A stretch of DNA of 11,169 nucleotides. It comes from an uncultured Coriobacteriaceae bacterium. Lineage in GTDB: Bacteria; Actinomycetota; Coriobacteriia; Coriobacteriales; Eggerthellaceae. The translations under genes and the position numbers were made by a program. Below, piece after piece: positions 1 through 5,356 of the stretch. Below the pieces are notes generated by a model. The model was not told where the DNA came from. It searched no databases and saw nothing but the letters and a program-made list of their open reading frames with translations. The stretch is taken from contig UQDJ01000050.1 of assembly GCA_900539675.1 (NCBI GenBank), forward strand, positions 1 through 11,169, given 5' to 3'. Each line of letters opens with the position of its first letter. Position 1 is the first letter of the stretch.

Positions 1-641
1 TCGTGGCGCACGATTTGCGCGATTGGACTCACGATAAGCATCGCACCACCGATGACGAACCCTATGGGGGCGGTCAGGGCTTGGTCATGAAGTGCGAGCC
101 TATTTTTGAAGCCACTGATGAATTGTTTGCAATGGCCCCTGAAAAGCCCTATGTCATCTTTATGTCGCCTACAGGACGTGTCCTTGATGAGGCGCTTGCG
201 CTTGAACTTGCTCACAAAAAGCACCTGTTTTTTATCTGTGGCCACTATGAGGGTATCGATGAGCGCGCCTATGCCTTGGCCGATGAAGTTATTTCGATTG
301 GTGATTATGTTCTTACCAGTGGTGAGTTGGCTTCAATGGTGGTTATCGACGCTGTGGTGCGCCGATTAGATGGTGTGTTGGGCGATGAAGCCAGTGCGGT
401 GGATGAAAGTTTTACCGATGGCCTTCTGGAATATCCTCAATACACCCGTCCGGCAAGCTTTCGTGGCATGGAAGTACCCGAGGTATTGCTGTCTGGTCAC
501 CATGCCAATATTGCCAAGTGGCGCCACGAGCAAAGCTTGTTGCGCACTCAGGCGTGGCGTCCCGATTTGCTTGAAAAGGCTTCACTTTCTGATGCGGACG
601 AAAAATTCTTGCGTACTTGCCGTGAGAATAACTACTCTTAG
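1..641 (+). CDS. trmD: tRNA (guanine-37-N1)-methyltransferase TrmD, 5'-truncated by window edge
   Basis: TrmD uses S-adenosylmethionine to methylate N1 of G37 next to the anticodon of a subset of tRNAs, which prevents +1 frameshifting. It is a cytoplasmic SPOUT (trefoil-knot) homodimer. The visible 212-residue part aligns throughout with E. coli TrmD: THDKHRTTDD and PYGGGQG near the start, then the knot motifs GHYEGIDER (about residues 80-88) and SIGDYVLTSGEL (98-109), then the C-terminal DGLLEYPQYTRP. By that alignment about 33 N-terminal residues lie upstream of the window, so the GTG at position 3 is internal and not a start. Arg120 matches the catalytic Arg154 of the Haemophilus/E. coli enzyme. 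The position of catalytic Asp169 holds Glu135, preceded by an Asp. The stop is TAG at 639-641. lepB follows about 90 bp later. Identification is very secure. Confidence 0.97.
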   Translation, partial: VAHDLRDWTHDKHRTTDDEPYGGGQGLVMKCEPIFEATDELFAMAPEKPYVIFMSPTGRVLDEALALELAHKKHLFFICGHYEGIDERAYALADEVISIGDYVLTSGELASMVVIDAVVRRLDGVLGDEASAVDESFTDGLLEYPQYTRPASFRGMEVPEVLLSGHHANIAKWRHEQSLLRTQAWRPDLLEKASLSDADEKFLRTCRENNYS

Positions 642-661
642 TGACCCTTGTCGCTTACTTT

Positions 662-676
662 GTCCTAATATAGGAC
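662..676. repeat. 6-bp inverted repeat between trmD and lepB
   Basis: GTCCTA (662-667), a three-base spacer, then TAGGAC (671-676) form a perfect inverted repeat 21 bp after the trmD stop. It is AT-rich and is followed by a broken T-rich stretch rather than a T-run, so it is at best a weak terminator. It could also be an operator or processing hairpin for lepB. No partner -35/-10 pair is convincing here. Confidence 0.35.
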
Positions 677-733
677 TCTGATTGTGTTTATCGCGATGGG
701 TTGCAAGCTTGCAGCAGAAGGGATGATGTATCC

Positions 734-1306
734 GTGGATTCCGGAGGGCATGCGTATGGTCACGAGCCGGGAATCATCAGGCGCTTTTTCAGTTTTCTTG
801 TCTGTATTGCCATCGTTGTAGGCGCGGTGTGGGCTATCCACACCTATGTTATTGAGCCGTTTGAGGTGCCATCGGGTTCGATGGAAAACACCATCATGAC
901 CGGCGATTATATCGTTGCAGAGAAAATTTCTTACCATTTTGAAGAGCCGCAGGACGGCGATATTGTGGTCTTTGCCGACCCGCAGGTGCCTTCGCGCGTG
1001 CTGGTAAAACGCGTCATTGCCACCGAGGGACAAACGGTTTCTATGGCCAACGGCGTGCTTTATGTTGATGGTATTGCACAGAGTGAACCCTATGTGGTGG
1101 GTGATACCTATCCGCTGCATCCGACTGCAGGAAATATTTCAATCAGCTATCCCTATACCGTGCCAGCAGGTGAAGTGTGGGTAATGGGCGACAATCGTGA
1201 AAATTCGTCCGACTCGCGTTTCTTTGGACCGGTGGATGTTGATACCGTCTTTGGCAAGGCATTTGCTAAGTACTGGCCAATTAACCACATTGGTCTGTTG
1301 GAGTAA
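734..1306 (+). CDS. lepB: Signal peptidase I (LepB, S26 family)
   Basis: Type I signal peptidase cleaves signal peptides from secreted proteins at the outer face of the cytoplasmic membrane. From GTG734 the product is 190 aa. It has a short hydrophilic N-terminus, basic Arg16-Arg17, one membrane anchor (about residues 18-40), and the S26 boxes. PSGSM carries the nucleophile Ser49, RVLVKRV carries the general-base Lys92, and GDNRENSSDSR (152-162) is box E. This single-anchor architecture is the Gram-positive type. The start is uncertain. GTG734 has AGAAGG at 716-721, 12 bp upstream. TTG701 gives 11 more residues with no clear ribosome binding site. The strongest Shine-Dalgarno in the area, GGAGGG at 743-748, faces ATGs (750, 756) that are out of frame. 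In many bacteria rplS lies between trmD and lepB, but it is absent here. Function is secure; the start is not. Confidence 0.93.
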   Translation: MDSGGHAYGHEPGIIRRFFSFLVCIAIVVGAVWAIHTYVIEPFEVPSGSMENTIMTGDYIVAEKISYHFEEPQDGDIVVFADPQVPSRVLVKRVIATEGQTVSMANGVLYVDGIAQSEPYVVGDTYPLHPTAGNISISYPYTVPAGEVWVMGDNRENSSDSRFFGPVDVDTVFGKAFAKYWPINHIGLLE

Positions 1307-1335
1307 TTGATATTGGTTTTAATGTACTGGATTAT
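1307..1335 (+). promoter_or_regulatory. Candidate sigma70-type promoter for glyQS
   Basis: TTGATA (1307-1312, five of six matches to TTGACA) lies 17 bp before GATTAT (1330-1335, four of six matches to TATAAT). Transcription would start near 1342, about 20 bp before the glyQ start codon. The site directly follows the lepB stop and overlaps the tandem repeats at 1311-1351. This is pattern matching only, and read-through from lepB is equally possible. Confidence 0.3.
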
Positions 1336-1351
1336 CGTATTGGATTTAACG
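1311..1351. repeat. Three degenerate 13-14 bp tandem repeats upstream of glyQ
   Basis: Three head-to-tail units fill almost the whole lepB-glyQ spacer: TATTGGTTTTAATG (1311-1324), TACTGGATTATCG (1325-1337) and TATTGGATTTAACG (1338-1351). The first and third differ at 2 of 14 positions. The common core is TAYTGGWTT. A weaker related stretch, TGTTGGAGTAATTGA, lies at 1296-1310 across the lepB stop. The last unit overlaps the first base of the GAGGAG ribosome binding site. They could be operator repeats or remnants of local duplication. Confidence 0.5.
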
Positions 1352-1361
1352 AGGAGCATTG

Positions 1362-2300
1362 ATGTCTAACCTTCACGCAGACGCATCCCATGCGCAGACA
1401 GGGGAGGTCCTGAGCTTTCAGGATATGATCTTGAGTCTGCAGCATTACTGGGCAAATTTGGGTTGCGTAATTATGCAGCCCTACGACAACGAAGTGGGCG
1501 CCGGCACCTTCCATACGGCTACCACGCTGCGCAGCTTGGGTCCCGATACTTGGAAGACGGCTTACGTCCAGCCGTGTCGTCGTCCTGCAGATGGTCGCTA
1601 TGGCGAAAACCCGAATCGTCTGCAGCACTACTATCAGTTCCAGGTTCTGCTCAAGCCCTCTCCTGATAACGTACAGGATCTGTATTTGGATTCTCTGCGC
1701 TCTATTGGCATTGCTCCTGAAAAGCATGATGTGCGCTTTGTTGAGGATGACTGGGAGTCTCCAACCTTGGGTGCTTGGGGCCTTGGTTGGGAAGTGTGGC
1801 TCAACGGCATGGAAGTAACTCAGTTTACATATTTTCAGCAGGTAGGTGGCTTTGAGTGTCGCCCGGTGCCATCTGAAATCACCTATGGCTTAGAGCGTTT
1901 GGCCATGTATATCCAGGGTGTTGACTCGGTATACGACTTAGTGTGGGCACGTGGTGACGATGGCACGGTGTTTACCTATGGTGATGTGTTCCTGGAAAAC
2001 GAACGCGAGTTCTCTACTTATAATTTCGAAGTTGCCGATACCGATTTATTGTTCGGCGAGTTCGATCGTTATGAAGCTGAATGCCTGCACACGCTCAAAA
2101 AAGGCTTGCCGCTGCCAGCCTATGACTATGTGCTGAAGTGTTCGCACGCTTTCAATCTGCTGGATTCGCGTGGCGTAATTAGCGCCACCGAGCGCATGGC
2201 GTATATCTTGCGTGTGCGTACGATTGCAAAGGCGTGCTGCGCAAGCTATCTCGAACATGTAGTGGGCGTGGAAACCGCGCAGGATGAGAAGGGTGAGTAA
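1362..2300 (+). CDS. glyQ: Glycyl-tRNA synthetase alpha subunit (GlyQ)
   Basis: GlyQ is the class II catalytic subunit of the bacterial alpha2-beta2 glycyl-tRNA synthetase. It forms glycyl-adenylate and charges tRNA-Gly together with GlyS. The 312-residue product aligns end to end with E. coli GlyQ. Clear blocks are EVGAGTFH, AYVQPCRRPADGRYGENPN, QHYYQFQVLLKPSPDN, GAWGLGWEVWLNGMEVTQ, ITYGLERLAMYIQGVDSVYD and the late HAFNLLDSRGVISATERM. It has roughly 13 extra N-terminal residues compared with E. coli. The start is ATG1362, with GAGGAG at 1351-1356 five bases before it. A TTG one codon earlier (1359) is less likely. glyS begins two bases after the TAA, so the subunits are almost certainly co-transcribed and made together. 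There is no T-box antiterminator upstream. Identification is very secure. Confidence 0.98.
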   Translation: MSNLHADASHAQTGEVLSFQDMILSLQHYWANLGCVIMQPYDNEVGAGTFHTATTLRSLGPDTWKTAYVQPCRRPADGRYGENPNRLQHYYQFQVLLKPSPDNVQDLYLDSLRSIGIAPEKHDVRFVEDDWESPTLGAWGLGWEVWLNGMEVTQFTYFQQVGGFECRPVPSEITYGLERLAMYIQGVDSVYDLVWARGDDGTVFTYGDVFLENEREFSTYNFEVADTDLLFGEFDRYEAECLHTLKKGLPLPAYDYVLKCSHAFNLLDSRGVISATERMAYILRVRTIAKACCASYLEHVVGVETAQDEKGE

Positions 2301-2302
2301 TC

Positions 2303-4381
2303 ATGGCGCAGCGTACGTTAGCGTTTGAAATTGGCACTGAGGAAATTCCTGCGTTTGACTTGCATAATGCGGTAGCCCAGCTTACGACATTGGTACCTAA
2401 GCTGCTCGACGATGCTGCCATTCCCCATGGTGAGACGAAGATTTTTTGCTCTCCTCGTCGATTGATCGTGCAGGTGTTTGACATTCCTGAGGCAACCGAA
2501 GAAAAGCATGAGGTGTTTAAGGGCCCCTCGGCAAAAATTGCTTTTGATGAGGCGGGTAACCCCACCAAGGCCGCCCAGGGCTTTGCTCGCGGCAAGGGTG
2601 TCGATCCGGCCGATCTGGTAGTGGAAGATGGCTATGTCTATGCACGCACTCACACGCCTTCGGTTGATGTGGTGACGTTGTTGCCGGCAGTGCTTGATGG
2701 CATCGTGCGCGGTATTAATTGGCCACGTTCTCAGCGTTGGGGCACCGAACACGAATACTTCTCTCGTCCAATCCGCTGGTTTGTGGCGTTGTTTGGCACC
2801 GAGGTAGTTGATTTCCACTTTGCCGGTCTTACGGCAGGTCGCATGACGCGCGGTCATCGCTTCTTGGCACCTGGTCCTTTTGAGGTTGCCTGTGCTGACG
2901 ATTTAATCGATGTGGTTCGCAAGGGCTTTGTGGTGCCTTCCGAACAAGATCGTGAAGCGGCTATTCGTGAAGGCGTTGCCAAGGTTGAAGCTGAAACGGG
3001 CTATCGTGCCGAACTTCCGGCAAAGACTTTGCTTGAGGTGGTGAATTTGACCGAATATCCCACCGTGTTAGTGGGAACGTTTTCGGCCGAATTCTTGAAG
3101 GTGCCTGAAGAAATTATTGTTGATGCTATGTTGATGCATCAGCGCTATTTCCCGCTGTACAACCAAAACGGCAAGCTGACCAATCGCTTTATCGTGGTGG
3201 GCAACGGCGATCCGGCGTGCAGCGAAACCATCATTGATGGCAACGAACGAGTGGTTCGTGCCCGTTTGTATGACGCTAAGTTCTTCTATGATGAAGACTT
3301 AAAACACCCGCTTGAATCATACGTGGATAACTTGGCTAACGTGGTGTTTCAAGAAAAGCTCGGCACTATGTTGGATAAGACCCGCCGCATTGAAGCTTTG
3401 GCAGATCACCTGGCCAAGGATGCTGGTCTTAACCCTGCCGACGAGGCAGATGCACTTCGTGCAGCTAAGCTGTGCAAGGCTGACTTGGTCACCAGCGCGG
3501 TTATTGAGTTCACCTCTGTCCAGGGTATTATGGGCTCCTACTACGCCAAGGCATGTGGTGAAACCGATCAGGTTGCCCAAGCTATTGAACAGCACTATCG
3601 TCCTCGTTTTGCGGGAGATGAAGTACCTGAAACCCTGGTAGGTAAAGTGGTTGCCACAGCCGATAAGCTGGATACCATCTGCGGCCTGTTTGCGGTAGGC
3701 CAGGGTCCTAGTGGCTCGTCTGATCCGTTTGCTTTGCGTCGTAGCGCCATTGGTATTGTGGCGATGCTCTCCTGCGACAATGCGCTTCCCATCAGCTTGG
3801 TAGACGCTATCGATGTTTCACTGGACACCTATGCTCAATCCGGCTTGGAGTTTGATAAGGCTGCCGTAGGCAAGGAAGTGATCGACTTCTTTATCACTCG
3901 CACTAAGGTTATGATGCGCGATGCGGGCAAGAACGCCGACGCTATCGATGCGGTTTTGGCTGCTGGCGTCAAGGAGCCACTCACCTTGCTTGCTCGTGTC
4001 GATGCTCTCGAGCAGGCTCGCGCTAACGATACGGACACCTTTAGCGATTTAGCAACAGCCTATGCGCGTGCTAACAACCTGCGTGATCCTCATCTGGGCT
4101 GCGATGTTGATGAGGCGCTATTAAGCGGGGTAGAGCGCACGCTGTTTAATGCCATCAACGAAGCAGAAGATAAGGTTGCTGGTGCTTTGGCTGAAAACGA
4201 TTACGCCAAGGCGCTCACCGACTTAGCTGCTCTGCGCGCACCGATCGACGCGTTTTTTGAAGAGGTTATGATCATGGATGAAGATCAGGCTCTGCGCGAA
4301 AACAGGTTGCGTCTGTTGAATCGCTTCGTTTCGGTATTTGTTCACGTGGCGGATTTCTCTCATCTGTCTAAGACGAAATAG
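2303..4381 (+). CDS. glyS: Glycyl-tRNA synthetase beta subunit (GlyS)
   Basis: GlyS is the large tRNA-binding subunit of the alpha2-beta2 glycyl-tRNA synthetase and works only with GlyQ. The 692-residue product is of normal family length (about 680-700). The N-terminal part begins FEIGTEEIPA and includes FCSPRRL (around residues 49-55) and HRFLAPGPF. The middle contains VVRARLYDAKFFYDEDL and the HD-like segment ADKLDTICGLFAVGQGPSG followed by SDPFALRR. The C-terminus carries the DALR-type tRNA-binding domain with ALRAPIDAFFEEVMIMDED and a final LRLLNRF. ATG2303 lies two bases after the glyQ stop. A GGGTGAG stretch at the end of glyQ probably acts as its ribosome binding site, giving translational coupling. 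It ends with TAG just before a strong terminator, so glyS is the last gene of the unit. Confidence 0.98.
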   Translation: MAQRTLAFEIGTEEIPAFDLHNAVAQLTTLVPKLLDDAAIPHGETKIFCSPRRLIVQVFDIPEATEEKHEVFKGPSAKIAFDEAGNPTKAAQGFARGKGVDPADLVVEDGYVYARTHTPSVDVVTLLPAVLDGIVRGINWPRSQRWGTEHEYFSRPIRWFVALFGTEVVDFHFAGLTAGRMTRGHRFLAPGPFEVACADDLIDVVRKGFVVPSEQDREAAIREGVAKVEAETGYRAELPAKTLLEVVNLTEYPTVLVGTFSAEFLKVPEEIIVDAMLMHQRYFPLYNQNGKLTNRFIVVGNGDPACSETIIDGNERVVRARLYDAKFFYDEDLKHPLESYVDNLANVVFQEKLGTMLDKTRRIEALADHLAKDAGLNPADEADALRAAKLCKADLVTSAVIEFTSVQGIMGSYYAKACGETDQVAQAIEQHYRPRFAGDEVPETLVGKVVATADKLDTICGLFAVGQGPSGSSDPFALRRSAIGIVAMLSCDNALPISLVDAIDVSLDTYAQSGLEFDKAAVGKEVIDFFITRTKVMMRDAGKNADAIDAVLAAGVKEPLTLLARVDALEQARANDTDTFSDLATAYARANNLRDPHLGCDVDEALLSGVERTLFNAINEAEDKVAGALAENDYAKALTDLAALRAPIDAFFEEVMIMDEDQALRENRLRLLNRFVSVFVHVADFSHLSKTK

Positions 4382-4394
4382 CTTTAGTACAATG

Positions 4395-4424
4395 CGGCTC
4401 TGACGGTGGTGTCAGAGCCGTTTT
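4395..4424 (+). terminator. Rho-independent terminator after glyS
   Basis: A perfect 10-bp stem, CGGCTCTGAC (4395-4404) with GTCAGAGCCG (4411-4420), closes a 6-base loop (GGTGGT) and is followed by TTTT. It sits 13 bp after the glyS stop and 17 bp before the next gene. The next gene therefore either depends on read-through or has a promoter overlapping the end of glyS. Confidence 0.85.
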
Positions 4425-4440
4425 AGTTGAAGGGGAAACA

Positions 4441-5316
4441 ATGCAAAAGTGGATCACTCAAGGTCGTCCTTCTGCGGTGCTGCCTACCGCACATATTGTG
4501 TCCGACTCGGTAGGAACAACCGCTCAAACGCTGGTGCGCTCGGCTGCGGCGTGCTTTGAAGTGTTTGATCCGGCACTGGAAATTTTGCCGCAGGTCATCA
4601 ATCCTGAAGATCTGGTGCGCGAATTGGATGTACATCTGAAAATGCATCGCGATCGAAGCAAGAAGCCGTTTTTGTTGTTCTACACCTTGCTTTCGCGTGA
4701 ATCGCGTGCGGCATTAGAGAAGTTCATCAAGGACAACGACGACATTGTTATTGCGGTTGATTTAATGAGCGATGCGCTGGCCGCTTTGTCCAAGGCATCT
4801 GGCCAAGAGCCACATGTGGAGCCTGGTCGCATTCACTCGGTCAACGAGTACTATTTCAACCGCATCGATGCGATGGAGTTTACTATTTCGCATGATGATG
4901 GACGAAATCCTCAAGACCTTACCAAGGCCGATATTGTGCTTATCGGTGTGTCACGTTCGTCCAAGACCCCGCTGTCCATCTATCTCTCCCAGTTGGGTTA
5001 TCGCGTGGCCAATGTGCCGCTCGACCCTCAATCCAATCCGCCTAAAGAGATTTATGAAGTTGATCCAACCCGTCTTTTTGGGCTGATTATTTCTCCTGAA
5101 ATCCTTGCCGATATCCGCAAGCGTCGCCTGGGAAATGCCAGCAATGTAGCGGCCTCGTATGCGGATTTAGAGTGTGTCTACCAAGATTTGGAGAGCGCTC
5201 GAGCATTGATGAGGAAGCTCGGTTGCATGGTTATTCGCACTGATAACAGGGCAATCGAAGAAACGGCTCAGGAAATTTTGCGCTATTATGAGAATGCTCA
5301 TCCGCAGATGGACTAA
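4441..5316 (+). CDS. Pyruvate, phosphate dikinase regulatory protein (PDRP/PpsR family, DUF299)
   Basis: This family is bifunctional. It inactivates PEP-forming dikinases by ADP-dependent phosphorylation of a Thr near the catalytic His, and reactivates them by Pi-dependent removal that yields pyrophosphate. The 291-residue product has the conserved N-terminal SDSVGTTA (21-28). The P-loop-like GVSRSSKT (169-176) is followed by PLSIYLSQLGYRVANVPL, and a C-terminal part carries the family's AASYADLECVYQDL. Its length is slightly above the usual 270-280. The start is ATG4441, with AAGGGG at 4430-4435 five bases upstream. The gene for a pyruvate phosphate dikinase follows 40 bp downstream, so the target is more likely PPDK than the PEP synthetase regulated by E. 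coli PpsR. Automated names such as 'pyruvate, water dikinase regulatory protein' would be misleading here. Family identification is secure; the substrate is inferred from context. Confidence 0.94.
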   Translation: MQKWITQGRPSAVLPTAHIVSDSVGTTAQTLVRSAAACFEVFDPALEILPQVINPEDLVRELDVHLKMHRDRSKKPFLLFYTLLSRESRAALEKFIKDNDDIVIAVDLMSDALAALSKASGQEPHVEPGRIHSVNEYYFNRIDAMEFTISHDDGRNPQDLTKADIVLIGVSRSSKTPLSIYLSQLGYRVANVPLDPQSNPPKEIYEVDPTRLFGLIISPEILADIRKRRLGNASNVAASYADLECVYQDLESARALMRKLGCMVIRTDNRAIEETAQEILRYYENAHPQMD

Positions 5317-5356
5317 CTGTGCGATGAGGGGGAGAAAAGTTTAATCTAAGGAGAAC

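Noticed and set aside
696..797. Short out-of-frame ORF overlapping the lepB start
   Set aside because: About 33 codons, with no recognisable character. It is probably a by-product of Gly-rich lepB codons that resemble a ribosome binding site.
1307..1361. Possible T-box riboswitch upstream of glyQS
   Set aside because: The 55-bp spacer is far too short, and there is no T-box core sequence or terminator.
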